Origin: Terriglobales bacterium
GTDB taxonomy: Bacteria; Acidobacteriota; Terriglobia; Terriglobales; Acidobacteriaceae
DNA: 62,374 bases
Assembly (NCBI GenBank): GCA_035567895.1
Contig: DATMPC010000111.1
Location: forward strand, 1 to 62,374
Direction: 5' to 3'
The notes beneath the pieces are model-generated. The model was not told the origin of the DNA. It made no database searches and was given only the letters and a program-made list of their open reading frames with translations. Both the position numbers and the translations under genes were made by a program. Position 1 is the stretch's first letter. Each line of letters begins with the position of its first letter. Shown here piece by piece: positions 43,533 to 51,814 of this stretch.

Positions 43533-45002
43533 ATGACGAACGCGCAGGGGAAGCGCACTTCGATATTCAAACGGGACTTGGGGCAGCGCCATTGGCTAGT
43601 ACGGTACGGCTGCGCAACATTCTTCGTCGTCCTCGCGCTACTTCTCAATTCCATTCCTCCAGCCCAGTCCCTGCCCTTTCTCTTCTTTTTTGCAGCGGTC
43701 GCCCTTAGTGCAAGTGTCTGTGGTTTTGGTCCAGCACTGCTGGCTACGGGTCTATCGGCAATCGCTGCCGATTACTTCTTCCTAGGAATAGAGTTCTCAT
43801 TCTCACACTCGCTGAGTGACCTTCTGCGGGTGAGCTTCTTTCTCCTGGTCGCTCTCCTGATAAGCAGCACTGCCAGACAGAAATCGAAAGCCGAAAAGCT
43901 CGCCGAGCAAAGTCGAGCGAAGCTTGCTGCGATTATCGAGTCTTCAGACGACTCCATCCTCACGAAAACACTTGACGGTACGATCACCACCTGGAACAAG
44001 GGAGCTGAAAGGCTCTATGGTTATAAGGCGGAAGAGATCGTGGGCAAGAACGTCGCGCAACTCGCGCCTCCGGAAAAGCAAGGCGAGATGACCGCCATCA
44101 TGGAGAAGCTCAGACGAGGCGAGAGAATCGATCATTACGAGACGGTTAGGGTGACGAAAGATGGATCCAGAATCGATATCTCTCTTTCGGTGTCGCCTCT
44201 ATTCGAGGATGGAAAGATATTTGGCGCGTCGTCGATTGCTCGCGATATCACTGCCAAGAAGCTCAACGAAGAGGCATTGCGAAGGGCCGAAAAGCTGGCT
44301 GCCGCGGGCCGTTTATCTGCGACCATCGCGCATGAGCTCAACAATCCCCTGGAAGCCATCATCAACCTCATTTACCTGGTCCGCAGTAGTCAGGGGTTAG
44401 ACGAGAAGGCACGGCGGCGCCTGGATCTAGCCGACCAGGAGTTGGCCCGGGTGGCCCATATGACAAGGCAGACGCTAGGTTTTTATCGAGACAGCTCGTC
44501 TGCCACGCGACTTGACGTGACCAAGATCATGGACGAAGTGCTCGCGTTGTATATGCGTAAATTCGAATCCAAGGGCATAGGAGTCCAAAAGCAATATTGC
44601 GATCCGATGGCAGTGACGGCCTTCGCTGGCGAAATTCGTCAGGTCTTCTCAAACCTGGTCGCGAACGCTATCGACGCAATGACCGATTCGGGCTGCGTCA
44701 CGATAAAGATAGCGAACTCTCGCGAGTGGAAAAATGCCAACCTGCCGGGCGTGCGCGTCACCGTCGCAGACTCCGGTTCCGGGATCAGTCCTGCAACTAA
44801 GCCGCGACTGTTTGAACCGTTCTACACGACAAAAAGGGACGTCGGAACCGGACTTGGCCTATGGCTCTCCAAGGAGATCGTCGAGAAACACGGCGGCTCT
44901 ATTTCAGTGCGCAGCAGTATTCAACCCGGCCGCACGGGCACAGCATTCTCAGTTTTTCTTCCAATCGGTCCACCCGCAAAAACCCAGACTCAGGCAGCAT
45001 AG
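43533..45002 (+). CDS. PAS sensor histidine kinase with DUF4118-like membrane domain
   Basis: The protein has 489 residues. A hydrophobic N-terminal block of about four helices (residues ~22-112) resembles the KdpD-like DUF4118. A PAS domain (~130-245, SDDSILTKTLDGTITTWNKG) follows, then HisKA with His267 in IAHELNNPLEAI, and HATPase with VFSNLVANAIDAM, VTVADSGSGI and VGTGLGLWLSKEI. Both sites look functional. It probably phosphorylates the upstream receiver. The input signal is unknown. Confidence 0.93.
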   Translation: MTNAQGKRTSIFKRDLGQRHWLVRYGCATFFVVLALLLNSIPPAQSLPFLFFFAAVALSASVCGFGPALLATGLSAIAADYFFLGIEFSFSHSLSDLLRVSFFLLVALLISSTARQKSKAEKLAEQSRAKLAAIIESSDDSILTKTLDGTITTWNKGAERLYGYKAEEIVGKNVAQLAPPEKQGEMTAIMEKLRRGERIDHYETVRVTKDGSRIDISLSVSPLFEDGKIFGASSIARDITAKKLNEEALRRAEKLAAAGRLSATIAHELNNPLEAIINLIYLVRSSQGLDEKARRRLDLADQELARVAHMTRQTLGFYRDSSSATRLDVTKIMDEVLALYMRKFESKGIGVQKQYCDPMAVTAFAGEIRQVFSNLVANAIDAMTDSGCVTIKIANSREWKNANLPGVRVTVADSGSGISPATKPRLFEPFYTTKRDVGTGLGLWLSKEIVEKHGGSISVRSSIQPGRTGTAFSVFLPIGPPAKTQTQAA

Positions 45003-45105
45003 GCTGCGTTCTGCTCCATCTCAGGTCGCGAAATCGGGGACTCTGCAGACAACGCTCGCGCCTTAATAGAAACGGCCACTTTCGCTTTCACCCTATCTCA
45101 CTCAC

Positions 45106-47742
45106 TTACTCGTACCTCAACGCCACCATCGGATCCACGCGCATCGCCTTCCGCGCTGGAACGTAACAGGCCAGGAGGGCAATAGCGCATAGCAGCACAG
45201 CGACGATCGCGAACGTGAATGGGTCAGTTGATTTGACTCCGAACAGCATTCCGGACATGAGGCGCGTCAGCGCGAGCGCTGCAGCCACCCCGATGCCGAT
45301 ACCTAACAGCGTCATGCGCGCGCCGTCGCCCAGGATCATCTTCAGAACATCGAAACGTTGTGCTCCCAGGGCCATGCGGACTCCAATCTCTTGTGTTCTG
45401 CTGCCCACCAGGTATGAGAGCACGCCGTAAATGCCTACACTCGCGAGCAAGAGAGCGAGTGCAGCGAAGCAGCTTAGCAGGATCATCACGAAGCGCTTGG
45501 TCGCAATCGAGGCGGCTACGCTTGCGTCCATCGTTTCAGCTCCGAATGCCACGATCTCGCTGTTGCTTCGCGCTAGCGAATTGCGGATCGCCTGGAACAG
45601 ATCGGATGGCGCACTTTCCGATCTGACGAGCACACCCATTCCACCAACCATTTGGCCGATCGTCTCCTCCGGAAGTTGGAAGAGTGGCCGATATAGTTGT
45701 GTGCGCAGAGGCCCGACAGCATCCCGATCGATTCCCCACTGATTGACGTGGCCCACTATTCCAACGATCTCCACTGAGTTCTTCTCGCCAAAATACAGAC
45801 GCTTGTCGATGGGATCCGAATTGGGAAAGAACTTGTGCGCGAAGACATCGTCGATCACGGCTACGTGAACCGAGCTCTCGTTCTCGCTCTCGGTGAAGAA
45901 GCGGCCACGCAGCAAAGGAATGCCCATAGCGTTCAGATAGTCGGCACCTACGAGATAGTTCAACGCCCAACTCTTCTCGTTATCGCTGGTTGGCTTCGGC
46001 TGTCCTTCAATCCAGAAGGGCGTCTCATCGTCGCTTTGAAGCGGTATTGAGCCCCAGGTAAACGAACTTGCTTGTATGCCAGGCGTGGAGTTGATTTGAC
46101 GCTCGGCTTCGCGAAATGCGGCCCGAATCTTGGCAGGGCTCGCATCGTTGAAAGATGGCGGAAGCGAGATGCCAAACGAGAGCACATGATGAGGATCGAA
46201 GCCGGGATCGACATTCCATAAGCCCACGAGCGTTCGGACCATCAGTCCGGCTCCCACGAGCAGCACCAGCGCTGTAGCCATCTCGATCACTACGAAAGCT
46301 TTCTGTGTGTGCGCGCGCGAACCGCTGAAACCGCGAGCATTGTCCTTGAGCGTGTCGAAGAGATTTCCCGCCGAGATCCTCAACGCTGGCGCGAGCCCGA
46401 ACAGAATTCCAGCAACAAGCGAGATCAAAAACGTAAATGCCAGGACGCGCCCATCGAGTCCGATGCCGGATGCGCGCGGAAGCGCACTTGGAAGAGTCGC
46501 CAGCGCAGCGTGAGTTCCCCACTTCGCGACCAACAGACCGAGCACCCCGCCGGAGACGGCCAGCATTGTGCTTTCGGTAAGAAGTTGACGAATTACCCTC
46601 CCCTGCGCTGCGCCCAGTGCAAAGCGAACAGCAAACTCGCGGCTGCGGGCCTTCGACCGCGCCAGCAGAAGATTCGCGACATTCACGCATGCGATCAGCA
46701 GAACGAATCCGACGGCGCCAAGCAAGACCCACAGCACAGACTGGCTGCTCCGCACCATGTCTTGCTTGAGTGGGAACATCGTAGCGGCGATTCCCTTGTT
46801 AACGTCCGGATAGGCCGCCGCGAGATTACGACTCACGGAAAGCATGTCCGCGCGCGCCTGCTCGACAGTCACGCCCGGCTTCAAGCGGCCGATTCCGTGA
46901 ATGCCGAGGCCGGAGCCGCGATGCAGGAGGAGATTGTTGGTCCATTGCCCAATAGGGACGTAGACCGCTGCAGAACGAAAAGAGGCCAGCAACAGGTCCC
47001 GTTGGTCCGGAAGTACGCCGATGATCGAATAAGACTTGCCATCAAGCGTAATACCCTGTCCCACAACGTTCGGATCAGAACCGAATTTCTCACGCCACAA
47101 CGACTCACTTAGAAGTGCCATCGGCACCACGCCAACTTCGTCCTCCCCAGGACGGAGCATTCGTCCAGCCAGCGGCTTGATGCCCAGAAGGGGAAAGAAG
47201 TCCGAGGAGACGAATACGCCGCGAATTTGCTCCGGTTGCCCGTGCCCTCCGAGAATGAACGTCGTAATCCGGCTGATGGCCATTGCAGAAAAAGTGTGGT
47301 TGTTCTTCTGCCAGTCGCGGAAGTTGGGATAAGAGATCGAGCCATTGTCGAAATTCGGCTTGCTCTCGTGCAGAGTGACCAACTGCTCAGGATGCGGGTA
47401 CGGCAGAGGATTCAGCAAAACCCCGTTCACGATGGAAAATACTGCAGTATTGGCGCCAATGCCCAGAGCAAGAGTCGATATTGCGATCAGGGCAAAAGCT
47501 GGAGACTTGACCAGCATGCGCAGGCCGTAGCGCACGTCTTGCAGAAAGGCCTCCAAGGAAGCTCCCGACCACATATCGTGCGTGACCTCTTTAATAAGGC
47601 CCACATTGCCAAATTCACGCTGGGCCGCATCCTGAGCTTCGCGCAAACTCTGGCCATCGCGCACGCGTTCGCGGGCCGCCATCTCAAGGTGGCTGCGAAT
47701 TTCGGCTTCGAGATCAGCGTCCCTTTTGTCTCGTTTGGACAT
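45106..47742 (-). CDS. ADOP-family duplicated ABC permease
   Basis: The protein has 878 residues, an acidobacterial duplicated orphan permease. A cytoplasmic helical prefix (about 1-75, DLEAEIRSHLEMAARERVRD and AQREFGN) precedes two MacB-like periplasmic domains and two sets of FtsX helices (GAVGFVLLIACVNVANLLLA; then GIYGVLSYLVGSRTQEIGVR). The C-terminus is DPMVALRYE. No ATPase is encoded nearby, as is usual for ADOPs. The function is unknown; efflux or envelope stress is a common guess. It is divergent from the TonB receptor; a palindrome lies 69 bp upstream. Confidence 0.92.
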   Translation of the reverse strand: MSKRDKRDADLEAEIRSHLEMAARERVRDGQSLREAQDAAQREFGNVGLIKEVTHDMWSGASLEAFLQDVRYGLRMLVKSPAFALIAISTLALGIGANTAVFSIVNGVLLNPLPYPHPEQLVTLHESKPNFDNGSISYPNFRDWQKNNHTFSAMAISRITTFILGGHGQPEQIRGVFVSSDFFPLLGIKPLAGRMLRPGEDEVGVVPMALLSESLWREKFGSDPNVVGQGITLDGKSYSIIGVLPDQRDLLLASFRSAAVYVPIGQWTNNLLLHRGSGLGIHGIGRLKPGVTVEQARADMLSVSRNLAAAYPDVNKGIAATMFPLKQDMVRSSQSVLWVLLGAVGFVLLIACVNVANLLLARSKARSREFAVRFALGAAQGRVIRQLLTESTMLAVSGGVLGLLVAKWGTHAALATLPSALPRASGIGLDGRVLAFTFLISLVAGILFGLAPALRISAGNLFDTLKDNARGFSGSRAHTQKAFVVIEMATALVLLVGAGLMVRTLVGLWNVDPGFDPHHVLSFGISLPPSFNDASPAKIRAAFREAERQINSTPGIQASSFTWGSIPLQSDDETPFWIEGQPKPTSDNEKSWALNYLVGADYLNAMGIPLLRGRFFTESENESSVHVAVIDDVFAHKFFPNSDPIDKRLYFGEKNSVEIVGIVGHVNQWGIDRDAVGPLRTQLYRPLFQLPEETIGQMVGGMGVLVRSESAPSDLFQAIRNSLARSNSEIVAFGAETMDASVAASIATKRFVMILLSCFAALALLLASVGIYGVLSYLVGSRTQEIGVRMALGAQRFDVLKMILGDGARMTLLGIGIGVAAALALTRLMSGMLFGVKSTDPFTFAIVAVLLCAIALLACYVPARKAMRVDPMVALRYE

Positions 47743-47810
47743 GAGACCCCCCTCCAGGCTGGAGCGACCTGAGACGCCGTTGCGGGATGGACAGCGTCAA
47801 GGTTTATGGC

Positions 47811-47825
47811 TGTAGACGGTCTACA
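47811..47825. promoter_or_regulatory. Candidate operator TGTAGAC-G-GTCTACA
   Basis: This is a perfect 7-bp inverted repeat with one central base, 69 bp upstream of the ADOP permease start and 282 bp upstream of the TonB receptor start. The size and symmetry fit a dimeric regulator such as PadR or TetR family members, which are often linked to ADOP genes. The rest of 47743-48106 has no gene, only a weak GTTAGCA/TGCTAAC hairpin (47835-47862) and an AT-rich tract (about 47935-48000) likely to hold the receptor promoter. Confidence 0.4.
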
Positions 47826-48106
47826 TCCTAAATAGTTAGCAGAAGCCTGAGTTCATGCTAACGGGCGGCGCTGCACCGGTTGAGATTGATTCCTCTGATG
47901 ATCCGTCTCTTTACACTCGGACAGCTTTAACATGAGCGATTTCTATAGCGTATTTCATTATATGAATTATAGATTTTTTATCTTGAATTCATCAGTTGTT
48001 CTTAGGTATGTTCTGCCACTGTCACAGCTCTGCGCATTCTTGGCATCGTGTCGCGGGGCGAAGTCTGGGACGCAGCAGCCAAAGAGATCTTCTGGAGGGA
48101 GCCGCA

Positions 48107-51100
48107 ATGACGTGCCGCCTTTCCGCAAAGTCCTACCTCAGGACCCTTTTCAGCCTGATTTTTTCCGCAGCATTTTCGCTACTGCTCACCGGGGGAGTCG
48201 TTCAAGCCCAAATCGCAACTGCGTCGCTGAACGGCACAATTACCGATCCCTCGGGAGCGTTGATTCCCGGCGCGACAGTAAGCTTGAAGAACGTGGCCAC
48301 CAATGTGGAGCGAACCACCACGACGAATAGCGCCGGTCACTACGTGCTGGTCAACATCAATCCCGGCGGTTACACGCTTACTGTGCATAAGGACGGCTTT
48401 AGCACGGTATTGCAGCCGGAATTCGCGCTCGAGGTGAATCAGACTTCGACGCTGGATTTCAGCTTGCATGTTGGGTCGGCTGTAGAGAGCATTACAGTCG
48501 AGGCGGCGGAGACCGGCTTGCAAACCTCCACTTCCGAATTGGGAACCGTGATCGACAGACGCGCGGTGAACGACCTGCCTTTGAACGGCAGAAACTTTAC
48601 ACAACTGCTGAATCTGACGCCCGGGGTAAGCGCGGTGAACACTTCTCAGAACAGCAGCAATCAACAGTTCGCCGGAAACACCGTCGGCTCATTCTCCTTC
48701 CCATCCATCAATGGTCAGACCAATCGCAGTAATCTTTTCCTTCTGGACGGAGTAAACAACCAGGAAAGCTTTGCAAGCACATATTCAGTCCCGCCGATCC
48801 TCGACGATATTCAGGAGTTCAAAGTCGATTCGCATAACGATCAAGCTCAATTCGGAGGTGTCCTGGGTGGTGTAATCAACGTGGTTACCAAATCGGGAAC
48901 TAACCAGTTTCACGGAACAGCGTGGGAGTTCTTCCGCAACAGCGCGCTTGATGCTAAGAACCCGATCACCGGCATCAACGAACTCCACTTGAACCAGTTC
49001 GGGGCAAATATCGGTGGTCCTGTACTTCTGCCTCACTACAACGGGCGCAACCGGACGTTCTTCTTCGGCAGCTATGAAGGAATACGACGCCATGAGGGCA
49101 ACGCGAATCTCGTGTTCATTCCAACTCCGGCGGAGATTGCCGGCGATTTTCGTCTGGATCCAAATGGCAAAGCACTCGCCCAAATCTACAATCCCTACAG
49201 CACAACGTCTGCTGGTGCTCGGACACCTTTTCTGTGCAACGCTGGAACCACAACACCAGCGCCGTTGATGGCCGGCACGAAGCTCCAGGCTCCGGCGGGA
49301 ACTACTACACCTCCCGCGGGAACTTCTGCATGCAACATCATTCCAACGGGTTTGATCGACGCGAACATGCAGAAAGTCGCGCAACTACTCTACGGTCCAC
49401 TGACGCCAAACTCGACTAGTTCCGCGGGGAACTATGGGCAAACGCTGCTGAACACACAAGAACCTAACAGCTACAACATTCGCATCGATGAGCAGCTTGG
49501 CGAAAAGAATGCGATTTTTGGTCGTTTCAGCCACATCAATTCCCCGCGCAGCATTCCGGGGATTTTTGGGCAAACAAATTTCAACAACTATTGGGCTCAC
49601 CAACTGGGCATTGGTTGGAATCACACCTTCGGTCCAACGGCGGTTCTCTCAGTTCAGTTCGGGAGGAACTACGGCTACTCAGTAAATCCTGTCCTGCTTC
49701 CTGAGAGTCTGTCGCAGCAGTTAATACAGGCTGGCGGTTATGACCAGAGCTTTGCTTGTGGGTACACACTCGGGCCGAGGAAGTGCTACTTCAACGCGCT
49801 CCGCTTCGCCGACGGGGGTTTTAGTAGCGGAAACTCCGCTCCTGAGGAAGGCACGAGTCCCGCAGTGGTTGCCGACATATATCAGTGGCGCGGTAATTTC
49901 ACCAAAACGCACGGCAAGCACACGTTCAGCGCGGGAGCGGAGTTCAACACGAACGGCTTTCAGCAGACGTTCAACCAGAACCACCTCGACTTCAGTGCAA
50001 CGCAAACGGCCAGCGCTACTTCATCGGGGAAAGGCGGATTCAGTGCTGCATCGTTCCTGCTTGGCATTCCCAGCGGTGACACCTACCGAAATGAATTCGA
50101 GACGGAACATGGCGGTTGGGTAGATGGCTTTTACTTCCAGGATCAATGGAGGGTGACCGACAAACTGACGTTGAACCTCGGCGCACGCTACGATGTGACC
50201 TACGTTCCCGTTTACGGAAGTATCAAGGACGGCAACGCTCCGATCGGTAACCTCAACCTACGTACAGGAAATTATGAATTGCAGTTCGTTCCTCCAAGCT
50301 GTGCGACGACTGGTAACAAGCCTCCGTGCATTCCGACACCAGACGGATCTTTACCGTCCCACGTGATCGTTTCTCCGCTGGGCGGACACTTCTGGCCGAA
50401 TGCCTACGACAATATCCAGCCACGAGTTGGATTTGCATACAGGCTGCGAAATTCCACGGCTCTTCGAGCCGGATACGGGCGCTTCTATGACAACTGGGCA
50501 GCGGTGATCCAGATGGCACAGAATCAGCAAGGGACCTGGCCTCGAACCGATCAGCTCATCGTTTCGCCGAACCAAACCGGAGTGCCGACTGTCTTTGCTG
50601 AGAATCCATTGCAGGGTGCGAACACGACTCCTGCTCCCACGCCGTTCGAGCAAAACAATTGGTTCGTCGATCCGAACCTCAAGAATCCATACTCCGATCA
50701 GTGGAATCTCGGAGTTCAGCAAGCCCTGCCATCGAATACGACTGTGACGGTAAATTATGTCGGCTCGCGGGGTCACAGACTCGATGTAAACATCAATGGC
50801 AATCAGGCACTAACGCCTGGGCCGGGACAGATTCCTTCGTCAAGTTGCTTGCGAACCCCAAGCTGTCAGGCGACGCTTGTCGCCCAGGCGCGCTTCCCAC
50901 TGCCTTACTCTGTCGTCACCCACTATGACACCAGCGTCGGCAAATCGTGGTACGACTCACTACAGGTATCGGTCGACAAGAAAACGTCGCACGGATTGAG
51001 TTTCCTGCTCTCCTATACCTGGTCTAAGACGCTCAGTATTGGATCTGATGAGTGGTTCAGCGCCGGAACTAACGGTACATCGATTCAGAATCCCTACAAC

Positions 51101-51709
51101 CTCGCTGCGGAAAAGGCGCTTGCCGGATTCGACTTACCGCAGATATTCAATGCGCACGTCGTGTACGAGCTTCCATTCGGAGCCGGAAAACCCCTGGCAA
51201 GCGGTAATCGCGTGATTGACGCGGTCATCGGAGGTTGGCAGATCAATGGCATCGCTAATCTCAATTCGGGAACGCTTTATAATGTTCTCGCAAATAACAG
51301 TATTCCCAATGTGGGCGCTGTCAATGGTGGTTCTGAACGAGCAAACCTGATGGGTGATCCCAGTTCCGGCACCTGCCCGAACGGAGCCGCGGTAGGAACT
51401 CGCAGCTGCTGGTTCAATACGTCCGCTTTCGCCATACCTGCAGCGAACACCTTCGGCACTTTCGGTCGCAATATTTTGCGATCGGACGGCCGAGCCAACT
51501 TTGACTTCTCTGTCTTCCGCAACTTCCCAATCACGGAAAGAACGCGGATTGAGTTCCGGTCGGAGGCTTTCAACGTCACAAATTCACCGATTTGGGGCAT
51601 ACCAAGGGCCAACATCAGCACCGATGGAGCCAACTTCGGAGTGGTGAATTCCACCGCGTCGGGTTATGCTCCGCGGCAACTGCAGTTTGCGCTGAAGCTT
51701 TACTATTGA
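48107..51709 (+). CDS. Oar-like TonB-dependent outer-membrane receptor
   Basis: The protein has 1200 residues from ATG 48107 with GGAGGGA six bases upstream. Signal peptide to about residue 37 (GGVVQAQ). A carboxypeptidase-regulatory domain (~38-125, ASLNGTITDPSGALIPGATV) is followed by a plug with TSELGTVIDRRAVNDLPLNG and KSGTNQFHGTAWEFFRNSAL, and a beta-barrel ending in Phe-Ala-Leu-Lys-Leu-Tyr-Tyr. It imports large substrates powered by TonB; the cargo is likely a glycan or oligomer given the neighbours. A hairpin follows the stop. Confidence 0.93.
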   Translation: MTCRLSAKSYLRTLFSLIFSAAFSLLLTGGVVQAQIATASLNGTITDPSGALIPGATVSLKNVATNVERTTTTNSAGHYVLVNINPGGYTLTVHKDGFSTVLQPEFALEVNQTSTLDFSLHVGSAVESITVEAAETGLQTSTSELGTVIDRRAVNDLPLNGRNFTQLLNLTPGVSAVNTSQNSSNQQFAGNTVGSFSFPSINGQTNRSNLFLLDGVNNQESFASTYSVPPILDDIQEFKVDSHNDQAQFGGVLGGVINVVTKSGTNQFHGTAWEFFRNSALDAKNPITGINELHLNQFGANIGGPVLLPHYNGRNRTFFFGSYEGIRRHEGNANLVFIPTPAEIAGDFRLDPNGKALAQIYNPYSTTSAGARTPFLCNAGTTTPAPLMAGTKLQAPAGTTTPPAGTSACNIIPTGLIDANMQKVAQLLYGPLTPNSTSSAGNYGQTLLNTQEPNSYNIRIDEQLGEKNAIFGRFSHINSPRSIPGIFGQTNFNNYWAHQLGIGWNHTFGPTAVLSVQFGRNYGYSVNPVLLPESLSQQLIQAGGYDQSFACGYTLGPRKCYFNALRFADGGFSSGNSAPEEGTSPAVVADIYQWRGNFTKTHGKHTFSAGAEFNTNGFQQTFNQNHLDFSATQTASATSSGKGGFSAASFLLGIPSGDTYRNEFETEHGGWVDGFYFQDQWRVTDKLTLNLGARYDVTYVPVYGSIKDGNAPIGNLNLRTGNYELQFVPPSCATTGNKPPCIPTPDGSLPSHVIVSPLGGHFWPNAYDNIQPRVGFAYRLRNSTALRAGYGRFYDNWAAVIQMAQNQQGTWPRTDQLIVSPNQTGVPTVFAENPLQGANTTPAPTPFEQNNWFVDPNLKNPYSDQWNLGVQQALPSNTTVTVNYVGSRGHRLDVNINGNQALTPGPGQIPSSSCLRTPSCQATLVAQARFPLPYSVVTHYDTSVGKSWYDSLQVSVDKKTSHGLSFLLSYTWSKTLSIGSDEWFSAGTNGTSIQNPYNLAAEKALAGFDLPQIFNAHVVYELPFGAGKPLASGNRVIDAVIGGWQINGIANLNSGTLYNVLANNSIPNVGAVNGGSERANLMGDPSSGTCPNGAAVGTRSCWFNTSAFAIPAANTFGTFGRNILRSDGRANFDFSVFRNFPITERTRIEFRSEAFNVTNSPIWGIPRANISTDGANFGVVNSTASGYAPRQLQFALKLYY

Positions 51710-51735
51710 CGCTCCAGTTTGAGGTCTGGATTCAA

Positions 51736-51766
51736 GTGGCATCGCGAAGCGCGATGCCACTTTTGT
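51736..51766. terminator. Hairpin terminator after the TonB receptor
   Basis: GTGGCATCGC (51736-51745), a short loop, and GCGATGCCAC (51751-51760) form a perfect 10-bp stem, followed by TTTTGT. The shape is that of an intrinsic terminator. It would limit read-through into the TPR gene, which starts 48 bp later and may need its own promoter. Confidence 0.8.
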
Positions 51767-51814
51767 CTAAAGGATAATATCTTCGACTGCCGAGCAAGCA
51801 GTTAAGGTCATGAT

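Noticed and set aside
46309-47112. 267-codon plus-strand frame within the ADOP permease gene
   Set aside because: It is antisense to the conserved permease; composition (Arg, Gln, His rich) fits a shadow frame.
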